Below, piece after piece: positions 16,370-25,842 of a stretch of 64,000 nt of DNA (the stretch's first letter is position 1; the number at the start of each line of letters is the position of its first letter). The position numbers and the translations under genes are program-made. The notes below the pieces were generated by a model, which worked only from the letters and a program-made list of their open reading frames with translations, was not told where the DNA came from and searched no databases. Source of the stretch: Salinibacterium sp. NK8237 (lineage in GTDB: Bacteria > Actinomycetota > Actinomycetes > Actinomycetales > Microbacteriaceae); assembly GCF_015864955.1 (NCBI RefSeq), contig NZ_JADYWE010000002.1, positions 4,326 through 68,325 of the forward strand, read 5' to 3'.

Positions 16370-17842
16370 ATGACTGTGGAATCCATTCCCACTCCCGACG
16401 CCCACCAGCACGCCGCTCCCGCAACGTCAGTGCCGCATCCCGACCGCGGCGACCCGCGACTGCCGCACCTGCGCAACGCCACCGGCTTCGTCGACTACAT
16501 GAAAACCGGCTGGGCGACCCCCGACCGCACCCCAGACACCGTGCCCGGCATCGCAGCGGCAACGGCTGCGCACCGAGCCCGACTGAGCCCGGCGTTCGCG
16601 GGGCGCACGATCGTCGTCGCCGGCGGTGTTGCCCCGGTGCGCGTGAACGACAACTACTACGGGTTTCGTCCAGACAGCAATTTCTTCTGGTTGAGCGGAT
16701 GCTCGGCCGAAGACGCCGTGCTCGTGATGAGCCCCGCCGCGGGTAGCCACGATGCAACACTGTTTATTCCGGCACCGGCATATCCCGGAGAAGCGGACTT
16801 CTTTGCGAATGCTGCCCAGGGTGAACTCTGGGTCGGTTCCGCACCAGGCATGCCCGAGTGGACCGCCGCGCTGCAGATCGAGACGCGTCCACTCTCGGAG
16901 CTCGATGCAGCTTTGGCGCGTGCGAGCGATATCGCGCTGACCGGGTCGTTGCAGGGAGCCCACCGGCTGTTGCGCGACATCCCGGTCTCGCAAGACCTTG
17001 GTCGAGTGCTCTCGGAGATCCGCATGATCAAAGACGAGTGGGAAATCGCCGAACTGCGCGGAGCCGTGAATCACACGATCGAAGGTTTCAAAGCGGTCGC
17101 CCGTGAGATTCCGCACGCCATCGAGTTCGGCGGCGAACGCTGGTTGCAGGGCACCTTCGACCGCTACGCGCGCACCGTCGGCAATGGCACCGGCTACACC
17201 ACGATCGTCGGCAGCGGAAAGAACGCACCCGTGCTGCACTGGGTGCGCTGCGACGGCCCTGTGAATCCCGACGCCGCCGTGCTGCTCGACATGGGAGTGG
17301 AAGCCCGCTCCTTATATACGGCGGATGTCACGCGCACGCTTCCGGCATCCGGAACGTTCTCGGCGGCTCAGCGTCAAGCGCACGACCTCGTAGAGAAGGC
17401 ACACCGTGCGGGACTTGCGGCGGTTGGTCCCGGCAAGATCTTTAGCGACTTTCATCTCGCTGCGCTCGAAGTGATTGCGACCGGTCTGCACGACTGGGGA
17501 ATGCTTCCTGTCTCGGTCGATGAGGCACTGAGCCCGCAAGGCCAGCACCACCGTCGGTACATTGTGTGCGGCATCGGTCATCATCTCGGGCTTGACGTGC
17601 ACGACTGCGCTCAGTCGAGTTACTCCGCCTACCAGAGCGGCGAACTCGTGCCCGGAATGGTCATGGCGGTCGAGCCTGGACTGTACTTTCACGAGTGGGA
17701 TAACACCGTGCCACCCGAGCTGCGCGGACTCGGCGTGCGCATCGAAGACAACGTGATGGTCACCCCAACCGGCCACGAAGTTCTCTCCGATGCGCTGCCA
17801 ATTACAGCGGATGGCATCGAAGGGTGGATGCGCGCGCTGTAA
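16370..17842 (+). CDS. pepP: Xaa-Pro aminopeptidase (M24B, aminopeptidase P)
   Basis: Removes N-terminal residues preceding proline from peptides, using a dinuclear metal site in the cytoplasm. The N-terminal aminopeptidase-P domain (about 50-200, DNYYGFRPDSNFFWLSG) precedes the pita-bread domain. Metal-ligand motifs are LLDMGVE and TADVTRTLPASG (Asp pair), GIGHHLGLDVHD (His), MAVEPGLYF (Glu) and RIEDNVMVT (Glu). The 490-residue length is normal. The start follows GAAAGGGAAACC. Convergent in role with the nearby peptide importer. Confidence 0.93.
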   Translation: MTVESIPTPDAHQHAAPATSVPHPDRGDPRLPHLRNATGFVDYMKTGWATPDRTPDTVPGIAAATAAHRARLSPAFAGRTIVVAGGVAPVRVNDNYYGFRPDSNFFWLSGCSAEDAVLVMSPAAGSHDATLFIPAPAYPGEADFFANAAQGELWVGSAPGMPEWTAALQIETRPLSELDAALARASDIALTGSLQGAHRLLRDIPVSQDLGRVLSEIRMIKDEWEIAELRGAVNHTIEGFKAVAREIPHAIEFGGERWLQGTFDRYARTVGNGTGYTTIVGSGKNAPVLHWVRCDGPVNPDAAVLLDMGVEARSLYTADVTRTLPASGTFSAAQRQAHDLVEKAHRAGLAAVGPGKIFSDFHLAALEVIATGLHDWGMLPVSVDEALSPQGQHHRRYIVCGIGHHLGLDVHDCAQSSYSAYQSGELVPGMVMAVEPGLYFHEWDNTVPPELRGLGVRIEDNVMVTPTGHEVLSDALPITADGIEGWMRAL

Positions 17843-17888
17843 CCAAGGACAATGGGTGCAGATCGCTCATTTTTTGAAAGGTGCATAC

Positions 17889-19355
17889 ATGGAATTCTTC
17901 GCCACTGGCGGACTCGTCCTCCTCATCGGAATCGGGGTGGTCGTTCTTGTTGTACTTTTCCTGGTCATGTTGCTGATCGCTCGCGCCTGGTTCAAGGTCG
18001 CTCGCGCCGACGAGGCTCTCGTCGTTTCGGGACGTTCGCAAAAGGACGGCGCGGGCAATGATTCTGCCGTCACGGTCATCGTTAATGGCAAGGCGCTGGT
18101 CAACCCGATCACGCAACGCCACGAGACGATTTCGCTTCGTTCGCGCCAGGTGTCAATGACTGCAGAGGCGCAGTCAGCTGACAACGTGACGCTTCAGGTC
18201 GAAGCGGTTGCGATCGTGAAGATCGGTTCTGACCCTGCCCTGGTCCGTCGTGCTGCCGAGCGTTTCGCTTCGCAGGATGCCGCCATCGAGCAGTTCACGA
18301 CTGAGCAGCTTGAGGGTGCCCTTCGTGGTGTTGTCGCAACCCTCTCGGTTGTTGAGCTCATGCGTGAGCGCAAGAAGTTCTCTGACCAGATCGCGACGGA
18401 TGTCTCCACCGAACTGTCGGAGCAGGGACTGATTCTCGACTCCTTCCAGATCAAGGGCATCGGCGACAAGGTTGGTTACATCCAGTCGCTCGGAACGCCG
18501 CAGATTGAGTCGAAGCGTCGCGAAGCTGAACTCGCCACGGCCGACGCGAACCGCGAGATCTCGAAGCGCAACATCACTGTTGCCGAGGCGAACCTGATCG
18601 AGCAGACCGCGCTCGACAAGAACACCGCAGACTCCAAGGCTGAGGTCGGTAAGGCCAATGCTGAGGCCGAGCAGGCTGAAGCGCTCGCTCGCGCCACGGC
18701 CGAGCAGGGCGTTCTGCAGCAGCGTGCCGAGAACCGTCAGGCCGAGCTCGACGCCGACGTGAAGCGCGTCGCTGACGCCAACCTGTACAAGGCTCAGAAG
18801 GATGCCGACTCCGACGCCTACCGTCTGGTCAAGGGCGCCGAAGCTCAGGCCCAGATTGCAGCAGTTGAAGCAGAAGCAGTGCGCGTTCGCGCCGCCGCCG
18901 ACGCGGATGCCGTTCGCCTTTCCGGTGAAGCACGCGCAGCAAGCATCGAGGCAGAAGCTGCGGCTCTCGCCAAGCACCAAGATGCACTCCTCGCCCAGCG
19001 TGCCCTCGAATCACTGCCACTCGTCATGGAGCAGTGGGCAAAGGGTTATGGCCAGATCGGTTCCGTCACCGTTATCGGTGGCAGCGGATCGAGCGCAGCA
19101 GACACCATCGGCAACGAAAGCTCAATCGCTTTGCGTAGCTCCTTCGAATCGATCAAGGCTGCAACGGGTCTCGACCTCGCCTCGATCATCCAGGGCCGCG
19201 CCGTTGGTCAGGCTGTTGGTGAGGGTGCTCGTGGCAGCGCTAAGAGCAGCTCAAGCATCAACTCGGTTGATGACTCGCTCGCAGCAAAGCTTGCCGAAGT
19301 AGCACTCAGCGAGACTTCCGCCGGCGCTACCGAGGGCAACGACAGCTCGGAATAA
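17889..19355 (+). CDS. Flotillin / SPFH-domain membrane scaffold protein
   Basis: Organises membrane microdomains. One N-terminal membrane helix (about 5-30) is followed by the SPFH/band-7 domain (about 40-220), then a long Ala/Glu-rich coiled coil (about 220-390, e.g. ANAEAEQAEALARA) and a Ser-rich tail. The ATG at 17889 is preferred over longer starts because it has GAAAGG upstream and begins exactly at the membrane helix. Lies 46 bp after pepP, possibly the same transcript, and ends before a strong terminator. Confidence 0.9.
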   Translation: MEFFATGGLVLLIGIGVVVLVVLFLVMLLIARAWFKVARADEALVVSGRSQKDGAGNDSAVTVIVNGKALVNPITQRHETISLRSRQVSMTAEAQSADNVTLQVEAVAIVKIGSDPALVRRAAERFASQDAAIEQFTTEQLEGALRGVVATLSVVELMRERKKFSDQIATDVSTELSEQGLILDSFQIKGIGDKVGYIQSLGTPQIESKRREAELATADANREISKRNITVAEANLIEQTALDKNTADSKAEVGKANAEAEQAEALARATAEQGVLQQRAENRQAELDADVKRVADANLYKAQKDADSDAYRLVKGAEAQAQIAAVEAEAVRVRAAADADAVRLSGEARAASIEAEAAALAKHQDALLAQRALESLPLVMEQWAKGYGQIGSVTVIGGSGSSAADTIGNESSIALRSSFESIKAATGLDLASIIQGRAVGQAVGEGARGSAKSSSSINSVDDSLAAKLAEVALSETSAGATEGNDSSE

Positions 19356-19368
19356 TTGCATAACGGCG

Positions 19369-19404
19369 AAGGGCGGGCATCCAGATCATCGGATGCCCGC
19401 CCTT
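19369..19404. terminator. Bidirectional rho-independent terminator
   Basis: A perfect 14-bp GC-rich stem (arms 19369-19382 and 19391-19404, core GGGCGGGCATCC) with an 8-base loop lies between the 3' ends of the convergent flotillin and metS genes, with T-rich flank on the + side. Confidence 0.85.
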
Positions 19405-19425
19405 TCGCATGTAACGCAGCGAAAG

Positions 19426-19569
19426 CTAGTCGTCGTCGCTCACGAGTTCTGAGCCTTCGGGATACACGTCGAGCTGGGGTTTGCGCGCGAGGAAGATGAT
19501 GCTCGCGATAAGGCCGCCCCACACGAGCACGGCGGCGACGATGAAGAACGTGATGGCGATGCCGCTCAT
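19426..19569 (-). CDS. metS: Methionine/alanine importer small subunit (MetS-like)
   Basis: A 47-residue single-helix protein (MSGIAITFFIVAAVLVWGGL) with the short polar tail seen in MetS proteins, KPQLDVYPEGS then acidic residues. Its ATG overlaps the stop of the NSS transporter gene (ATGA, 19566-19569), so translation is coupled. In Corynebacterium, MetP (NSS family) needs MetS for methionine/alanine import, which supports this pairing. Confidence 0.85.
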   Translation of the reverse strand: MSGIAITFFIVAAVLVWGGLIASIIFLARKPQLDVYPEGSELVSDDD

Positions 19570-21149
19570 TTGCTGAGCTCCTTCAATGCTTGGGCGCTGG
19601 GCCACGGGGTGAAGTCATCCGGATCGTGCTTCCAGCGCAGGGAGGTCATGGTGATGGCGCCGATCAGGATCACCGCGATGGTGCCCCAACCCGCAACCGC
19701 TAGGTACCAGAGCGGGTAGCCCTCGTATCCTTCCGTGACGAGCACGATGATGCGCTGGATGAGCATGTAGAGCAGAACGGCCGGCGCGAGAACCCCGACT
19801 AGCAGTTGCCACAGGCGCCCCACCTTGAAGGTCGAGACGGCGTTGAGGTGTGCTGCGAGCTCGGGGCCCTTACGGAACACCCAGATCACGAGGATCGTCG
19901 AGGCGATCGCGGCGACGACGATACCGATGTTGTTCGCCCACTGGTCAACGGTGTCGAGCGTGATGAGCCCGGTGGTCGTTGAGAAGAGCAGCACCGAAAC
20001 AACGGCCAGGGCGGCCCCGACGCGCACTGATGCTTGGCGGGCGGTGATCCCGAACTTGTCTTGGAATGCGGATGACACGACCTGAAGCACTGACAACAGC
20101 GAGGTGAATCCGGCCATGACGAGCGAACCGAAGAACAGTGCGCCGAAGAGGGGACCACCGGGCATTTGCGACACGATCGCCGGGAAGGTAACAAACGAGA
20201 GCCCAACTCCGGTGATGCCTTCGAGTTCGTCGATAGCGACGCCCTGCTGGAACGCGAAGAATCCGAGGGTGGCGAAGACTCCGATGCCGGCAATGATCTC
20301 GAAGGAGGAGTTGGCGAAAGCTACGACCAGTGCCGGCGCCGTGACGTTGGCTTTGCGGTTGCGGTACGACGAATACGTGATCATGATGCCGAACGCGATC
20401 GACAGCGAGAAGAAAATTTGGCTGTACGCCGCAATCCACACGCTCGGGTCGCTCAGGGCTGAGAAATCGGGGGTGAAGAGAGCATCCAACCCGGTCATTG
20501 CGCCGTCGAGGAAGAGGGCGCGAACGACCAAGATCAGAAAAGCGACAACGAGAAGCGGCAAGAAGATCACGTTCGCGCGTTGCACGCCCTTGGCAATACC
20601 CGAGCCGAGCACGGCAAGAACCGCAATCCACACGAGCACCAGTGGGATAAGAACCGCGGGGACAAACTGCGCACTAAAGCCGGGGGCCGAGGTCTGGAGG
20701 AACTCGTTCTGGAAGAACCCGGCAGTGTCGTCACCCCAGCGAAGGTCGAAGCTAAACGTGAAGTAGCTGGCTGCCCACGCAACAACGGCGGCGTAGTAGA
20801 CGGCGATGATGATGCAAATCCAGACCTGGAACCAGCCAAGCGACTCGAGCCACTTGCCGGCCTTGCCGCCGAGACGACGGAATGCGGTCGGCGATGATCC
20901 ACGAAAGCGGTGCCCGATCGCATAGTCAAGAAAGAGGATGGGGATGCCGGCCGTGACCAATGCGATCAGGTACGGAATCAGGAATGCCCCGCCACCATTC
21001 TCGTAGGCGACACCGGGGAAGCGCCAAATGTTGCCGAGACCCACGGCGGAGCCGATGGCCGACAGGATGAAACCCCACTGGCCCGACCACTGCTCACGTG
21101 GTCGCGAGGCGACGGATCCGTGTTCGCCCGATTGTTGCTGCACCGACAC
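19566..21149 (-). CDS. metP: Sodium-dependent NSS-family amino-acid transporter (MetP-like)
   Basis: A 527-residue transporter with about 12 helices. The NSS signature near the N-terminus is clear: GQWGFILSAIGSAVGLGNIW and RFPGVAYENGGGAFLIPYL. Also AIGHRFRGSSP and TYSSYRNRKANV. Paired with a MetS-like subunit, so methionine/alanine uptake is the best guess, though NSS substrates vary. Starts right after a basic leader; the 166 bp upstream of it are noncoding. Confidence 0.88.
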   Translation of the reverse strand: MSVQQQSGEHGSVASRPREQWSGQWGFILSAIGSAVGLGNIWRFPGVAYENGGGAFLIPYLIALVTAGIPILFLDYAIGHRFRGSSPTAFRRLGGKAGKWLESLGWFQVWICIIIAVYYAAVVAWAASYFTFSFDLRWGDDTAGFFQNEFLQTSAPGFSAQFVPAVLIPLVLVWIAVLAVLGSGIAKGVQRANVIFLPLLVVAFLILVVRALFLDGAMTGLDALFTPDFSALSDPSVWIAAYSQIFFSLSIAFGIMITYSSYRNRKANVTAPALVVAFANSSFEIIAGIGVFATLGFFAFQQGVAIDELEGITGVGLSFVTFPAIVSQMPGGPLFGALFFGSLVMAGFTSLLSVLQVVSSAFQDKFGITARQASVRVGAALAVVSVLLFSTTTGLITLDTVDQWANNIGIVVAAIASTILVIWVFRKGPELAAHLNAVSTFKVGRLWQLLVGVLAPAVLLYMLIQRIIVLVTEGYEGYPLWYLAVAGWGTIAVILIGAITMTSLRWKHDPDDFTPWPSAQALKELSK

Positions 21150-21315
21150 AGTTGCTCCTCTGCGTAATGGCCACCCGAATGGCCGTCGCTGGGGCCACCC
21201 CGAAATTGCGGCCCGCTACCCCCGAAGGGGTGTTCTCACGTTAACACTCGGGGGTGCTGCGTTGCGACATGTGACGGTGCGAAGCGGTCAGCGGTCAGCG
21301 GTCAGCGTGCGGCGA

Positions 21316-22386
21316 TCAGCGTGTAGCGACCAATCGGATGGTTGTTTCGGCAGTGGCGTCTTTGGGCGAACCGGGGGAGACAGTGATTGCTCGTGCCGCG
21401 GCATCCAACGTAATGGTGGCTAATGTTGCCCAGCGGTCGCCGAACACTGCGCCGATTGCGGGAACGCAGCAGAGTTGGGCGGCGTCACCCGGTTCGGAGA
21501 AGAGGTAGGGGATGAGGGCGCTCGCCGCGGTGGGCAGCGGTGCGGCGGCGGCTCGTTCGGTAAGAACGTCGTAGCGTGCTTGGGTGTCTGGATCGTAGAG
21601 CCCCAGTTTTTCGCCCTTGCTCAGTTCGGGGTCAACAAAGTGGTTGGTGTGGATGAGCACGCCATCGGTTGGCTCAAGCACGGCGGCGCCGTCGGGGTTC
21701 AGCTCGACTGTGACGGAACCTTCGGGGCTCACGACGGTGATGGCGCTGGACGTGCTCACGGGTGCAGTGCGCAGAATTTCGACCGCTTCGGCCAGGGTCG
21801 ACGCTTCGGCGAGAACGCGGGCGGCAACAAGGTGCACGGGCACGCCGTCTGGCCGGTCTGCTTGGTGGCCGAGGATGTTGAGCATGATGCCCACTCCGGC
21901 GTCATTGATTCCGATTTTGCCGAGGATGCCGTGCTCCGTCAGGCCGACAAAGGTGCGGGGAGTGCCGCTGACTTCGTGCAGGTGCCAGCAGTCGGCGAGG
22001 TCGTCGTGCCAGTCCCACGTTTGGGCTCCGACCGGGCTCTCGCGGGCGTTGACGATGGTGGAGCATTCGCCCGGTTTGGTGCCGATCGCTTGAGAGAGAA
22101 TCTCGGTGCGAGCGTTCACGGCGGCGATCTTCCAGAGCGGCAGGTCGCTTCCTTCGGCTACCCCGCGCATTTCGGCGGCGAGGTCGGCGCTCCAGCGTTC
22201 GGTGACGAGCACGGCGTTGTCGGCATACTTCTGTACATCGCCGAGGCTGATTCCGGATGTCTCGAAGAGGTCGAGATAGATGGCAACGCCGCGTTTCAGA
22301 GTCTCAGCAATCGCGACGCCGCGGCTCAGACCGCGGTGGAAGGCATCCGCTGAATTGATCTGAATAAAGGGAGGGGTGGTGCTCAT
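21316..22386 (-). CDS. C45-family peptidase / acyl-CoA:6-aminopenicillanate acyltransferase-like protein
   Basis: Ntn-hydrolase fold expected to self-cleave before Cys108 (KPGECSTIVNARES) and then act as amidase or acyltransferase. Family features visible are GECSTI, AQTWDWHDDL, NDAGVGIMLNILG and the later IHTNHFVDPEL. The 356-residue length matches. The ATG overlaps the stop of the DppF-type ATPase by 4 bp, so it belongs to the peptide-importer operon and may hydrolyse the imported N-acyl amino acid or peptide. The true substrate is unknown; a penicillin role is not implied. Confidence 0.85.
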   Translation of the reverse strand: MSTTPPFIQINSADAFHRGLSRGVAIAETLKRGVAIYLDLFETSGISLGDVQKYADNAVLVTERWSADLAAEMRGVAEGSDLPLWKIAAVNARTEILSQAIGTKPGECSTIVNARESPVGAQTWDWHDDLADCWHLHEVSGTPRTFVGLTEHGILGKIGINDAGVGIMLNILGHQADRPDGVPVHLVAARVLAEASTLAEAVEILRTAPVSTSSAITVVSPEGSVTVELNPDGAAVLEPTDGVLIHTNHFVDPELSKGEKLGLYDPDTQARYDVLTERAAAAPLPTAASALIPYLFSEPGDAAQLCCVPAIGAVFGDRWATLATITLDAAARAITVSPGSPKDATAETTIRLVATR

Positions 22387-23210
22387 GATGCGATCTCTTC
22401 CCGAAGCTTGCGGATCATTCCTCGCTCGGGCTTCCAGCCGGGGCGGGGCGCGCAGGCGAGGAGAAGTTGAGTGTACGGATGCTGCGGGTTGGTGAGTACT
22501 TCGGCGGTCGTTCCCCGCTCCACGATGCGGCCCTGGCGCATCACCACAACCTGGTCGGCGATCATCTGCACAACAGAGAGGTCGTGCGTGATGAAGAGGT
22601 AGGTGAGGCCGTATGTGGCGCGGAGACTCGCAAGAAGCTCGAGAATCTGGGCTTGGACAGTGACGTCGAGTGCCGCGACAGATTCGTCGAGCACGATGAC
22701 GGCAGGGTCCGCTGCCAAGGCGCGGGCGATCGCAACCCGCTGTTTCTGGCCGCCCGAAAGCTCGCTCGGCAGAGCGTCAAGGTAACGCGTTTCTAAGCCG
22801 ACGAGCGTGAAGAGCTCGCTGCAGCGCGCCTCTCGTTCGGCACGGCTGAGACGCGAATGGGCTCTCAACACTTCGTCGACCGCAACCCGAACGGGGAGCC
22901 GACGGTTGAGAGAGCTTTGCGGGTCTTGAAATACCATTTGGATGTCACGCGCCCGACGACGCAGTTCGCGTCGGTTGGCGTGCGCGGCGACGGGCTTGCC
23001 GCTGACAGTAACGCTGCCCGAGTCTGGCGTTTCGAGGCCGACGATAATGCGCGCGAGAGTCGTCTTTCCCGAGCCGGATTCTCCGACGACGGCTAGGCAC
23101 GAACCTTTATCGACGCTGAGTGTGACCTCGTCGAGCGCCTTTACTTTCTGTTTCGCTCCGGTGTGGAAGGTCTTGTTCAGTGCTTCGACGGTGATAGCTG
23201 GGGTAGTCAT
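22383..23210 (-). CDS. Dipeptide/oligopeptide ABC importer ATPase (DppF-type)
   Basis: Drives peptide import with the DppD-type partner. Walker A GESGSGKTTL, Q-loop QMVFQDPQSS, signature LSGGQKQRVAIARAL, Walker B AVIVLDESVAALD and H-loop FITHDLSVV are all present. The ATG at 23210 overlaps the previous stop (ATGA); longer upstream translations are out of character and lie inside the neighbouring gene. The Walker B ends DE-S rather than DE-P, common in DppF. Confidence 0.9.
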   Translation of the reverse strand: MTTPAITVEALNKTFHTGAKQKVKALDEVTLSVDKGSCLAVVGESGSGKTTLARIIVGLETPDSGSVTVSGKPVAAHANRRELRRRARDIQMVFQDPQSSLNRRLPVRVAVDEVLRAHSRLSRAEREARCSELFTLVGLETRYLDALPSELSGGQKQRVAIARALAADPAVIVLDESVAALDVTVQAQILELLASLRATYGLTYLFITHDLSVVQMIADQVVVMRQGRIVERGTTAEVLTNPQHPYTQLLLACAPRPGWKPERGMIRKLREEIAS

Positions 23211-24004
23211 GAGGTCGGTCCGCCTTCCGGGGTCCAGGTGAGTCCGGCGGGGCGCGATTCCATGAGGGCTCGGGTGTACGGATGCTTCGGGTTGTCGCGA
23301 AGCTGTTCGGGAAGGCCGATTTCCACGATTTCTCCCTCTTTCATCACGGCGATCCTGTCGCAGACTGCTGCGGCAAGGTCGAGGTCGTGCGTAACGAACA
23401 GCATCGCCATGCCGAGTTCGTGGCGGCACTCATCGAGGATGGCCATCACTTCTGCTTGGGTGGTGACATCCAAAGCGGTGGTTGGTTCATCGGCGAGCAT
23501 CAAGCGCGGCTTGCCCGCGATTGCGCCGGCGATGACAACGCGTTGAAGCATTCCGCCGGAGAGTTGGTGCGGGTAGGAACGCAGCACGCGGTCAACGGCA
23601 TCGATACCGACCTGTTCGAGCAGTTCGCCAGCGCGAAGCTTGGCGGTTTTCGTGGGTTGCCCTTGAGCGTCATGCATTCCCTCAATGAGGTAGCGCTCGA
23701 CAGGAAGCACGGGGTTGAGCACGGCGTGCGGGTTCTGGGCGATCATCGAGACATCGTTGGCCCGCATCTGGCGGAGAGCTTCTCCGGTGAGACCGCGAAC
23801 GTCGACACCATCGAAAGTGATCGTGCCGGTGACCTGCGATCCTTCCGGTTCAATGTGCAGGATTGATCGCAGGGTCATGGACTTGCCACTGCCTGATTCG
23901 CCAACAAGGCCGACTGCTTCGCCCGCAGCGACAGCGAGCGACACTTCGCGCAGAATCTGCAGATCGGGGCCAATTGTGAGCGAGAGGTTGTCAATGGTGA
24001 GCAT
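23207..24004 (-). CDS. Dipeptide/oligopeptide ABC importer ATPase (DppD-type)
   Basis: 265 residues. Walker A GESGSGKSMTL, QNPHAVLNPVL Q-loop, LSGGMLQRVVIAGAI signature, LMLADEPTTALD Walker B and FVTHDLDLAAAV switch. Overlaps the DppC-type permease gene by one base. The long C-terminal part with HPYTRAL is typical of peptide importers. Confidence 0.9.
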   Translation of the reverse strand: MLTIDNLSLTIGPDLQILREVSLAVAAGEAVGLVGESGSGKSMTLRSILHIEPEGSQVTGTITFDGVDVRGLTGEALRQMRANDVSMIAQNPHAVLNPVLPVERYLIEGMHDAQGQPTKTAKLRAGELLEQVGIDAVDRVLRSYPHQLSGGMLQRVVIAGAIAGKPRLMLADEPTTALDVTTQAEVMAILDECRHELGMAMLFVTHDLDLAAAVCDRIAVMKEGEIVEIGLPEQLRDNPKHPYTRALMESRPAGLTWTPEGGPTS

Positions 24005-24831
24005 CAGGCTTTCCTCCCTGCGGCGGCACGGCCACCGAGTCGTTCTCCGACGTAACCGAAGGCGGCCACGGTGATGACGATGCTGAGTCCCGCAAGAACA
24101 CTTTCTGCGGGGTAGCCGTTCAAGAGTGACTGCTGCCCGCTCGACACCATGAGTCCCCAGTCGGCTGCCGGCGGTTGCACGCCGAGGCCAAGGAACGAGA
24201 GTGCCGCGAGCTCGATCATCGCGAACCCGAAGTTGATGGTGGCACCGGTCACGATGAGCGGGGCGACGTTCGGCAGCAGGTGCCGTGCCGTGATCACAAT
24301 TCCGGGGATGCCCTGCAATTCAGGAGAGCGGATGTAGGGCAGGTTGCGTTCCCGCATCGCCATGCTGCGAACCACACGAGCGGAATACGGAATGTACGCC
24401 ACCGAGAGAGCCAGTGCCGCGGTGGTGAGGCTGGGACCGAAGACCGCGATGGCGAGCATGGCGAGCAACAGGTTGGGGAAAGCGAAGAGAAGGTCGAGAA
24501 CGCGGCTGAGGAACGAGTCGACGATGCCACCCCACCAGACGGCGGTGAGAGCAATCAGGGTTCCGAACACGGCCGTAATCGCTACGACGATGAGCGGCCC
24601 GGTGAGGCTTGATCGTGCTCCCCAGAGCAGGCGCGAGAAGATGTCGCGGCCGGCCTGGTCTGTTCCGAACAGGTGCTCGAAAGACATTCCCTGGTAGCGC
24701 TGGGTGACAGATCCGATGGTCGGGTCGTAAGGAGCGATCAGCGGAGCAAAGAGCGCGCCGAGAACGACAACGGCGATGATTCCACACGCAATAAGGCCTA
24801 GCGTGCCCATCCGTTCAGCGAATTGTTTCAT
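24004..24831 (-). CDS. Peptide ABC importer permease (DppC-type)
   Basis: 275 residues with about six helices. N-terminal DppC features LIAPYDPTIGS and LFGTDQAGRDIFSRLLWGARSSL are obvious, as is the EAA-like loop around ELQGIPGIVITARHLLPNV. Overlaps both neighbours, so the operon is tightly coupled. Confidence 0.9.
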   Translation of the reverse strand: MKQFAERMGTLGLIACGIIAVVVLGALFAPLIAPYDPTIGSVTQRYQGMSFEHLFGTDQAGRDIFSRLLWGARSSLTGPLIVVAITAVFGTLIALTAVWWGGIVDSFLSRVLDLLFAFPNLLLAMLAIAVFGPSLTTAALALSVAYIPYSARVVRSMAMRERNLPYIRSPELQGIPGIVITARHLLPNVAPLIVTGATINFGFAMIELAALSFLGLGVQPPAADWGLMVSSGQQSLLNGYPAESVLAGLSIVITVAAFGYVGERLGGRAAAGRKA

Positions 24832-25769
24832 CGGTTTGTCTCCACTTTCACTCGCGGGTCGATGGAGGCATAGAAGAGGTCAACGAGAAGGTTGATGATG
24901 CCGAACGCAGCGACCAGCACGATCGCGATGGCCTGCACGACGGCGAAGTCTTTTCGCTGCACGGCGTGAACCAGCAGCGTGCCGATTCCGTCGAGGGTGA
25001 AGGCGTACTCGACAACGAATGACCCGGCAATCAACCCGGCGATGTGAACACCGACGATGGTGCTCACGGGAAGCATCGAGTTGCGGATGACGTGGCGTCT
25101 CATGACGAGACGTTCGGCTACTCCGCGGGCCCGCGCCATCACCGAGTGCTCGGAGTCACGCTCTTCACGAATGGACGTGCGAGTGATGCGCGCCACGACG
25201 GCAGACGAGGGGAGTGCGAGTGCGAGCGCGGGCAAAGTGAGATGCCAGACGCGGTCGATGAAGCCGTCGCCCGACCCGAAGACTGGGAACCAGCCGAGGC
25301 CGACGCTGAAGATGCTCATGAGGATGAGAGCGGCGAAGAAGGTCGGAACGGCGAAGCCCAAGTTGGAGCCGAGGAGGATGATCTTGTCGACGACGCCACC
25401 GCGGGTTCCCGCCAGAATGCCGAAGCCGACGCCGAGCACGATGATGATGAGGGCGGCCATCGTGACCAGCAACAGTGTGGTGGGGAGGCGAGCGGCCAAC
25501 AGGTCACCGACATCCTGCTGGTTGGCGAGCGATCGACCGAAGTCGCCGTGCAGCACGTTGGTGAGCCAGTTCCAGAATCGCACCAGGAACGGGTCATCGA
25601 GGGAGTACTGCGCTCGAATAGCTTCGAGCACCTCTGGGCTTACCGTTCGTCCTTGAACGAGAAAGTTTTCTGGGCTTCCCGGTGCCGCATACATGGCGGC
25701 GAACACGAGGAAGCTGGATGCGATGAGGACGCCGATGAGCGCCGCCAGTCGTCGAAGTATGAAGGTCAC
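24828..25769 (-). CDS. Peptide ABC importer permease (DppB-type)
   Basis: 313 residues. The N-terminus FILRRLAALIGVLIASSFLVF and GSPENF, then YSLDDPFLVRFWNWL and GDFGRSL, are classic DppB motifs. The EAA loop reads ARARGVAERLVMRRHVIRNS. Follows the binding-protein gene by 73 bp on the same strand. Confidence 0.9.
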   Translation of the reverse strand: MTFILRRLAALIGVLIASSFLVFAAMYAAPGSPENFLVQGRTVSPEVLEAIRAQYSLDDPFLVRFWNWLTNVLHGDFGRSLANQQDVGDLLAARLPTTLLLVTMAALIIIVLGVGFGILAGTRGGVVDKIILLGSNLGFAVPTFFAALILMSIFSVGLGWFPVFGSGDGFIDRVWHLTLPALALALPSSAVVARITRTSIREERDSEHSVMARARGVAERLVMRRHVIRNSMLPVSTIVGVHIAGLIAGSFVVEYAFTLDGIGTLLVHAVQRKDFAVVQAIAIVLVAAFGIINLLVDLFYASIDPRVKVETNR

Positions 25770-25842
25770 GGAACGAGCCTTTTCATTGGAGCCGAACCCC
25801 GGGGGCCGCGCGCGTTAGCCACGCGACCCCCGGGCGTGTGAA

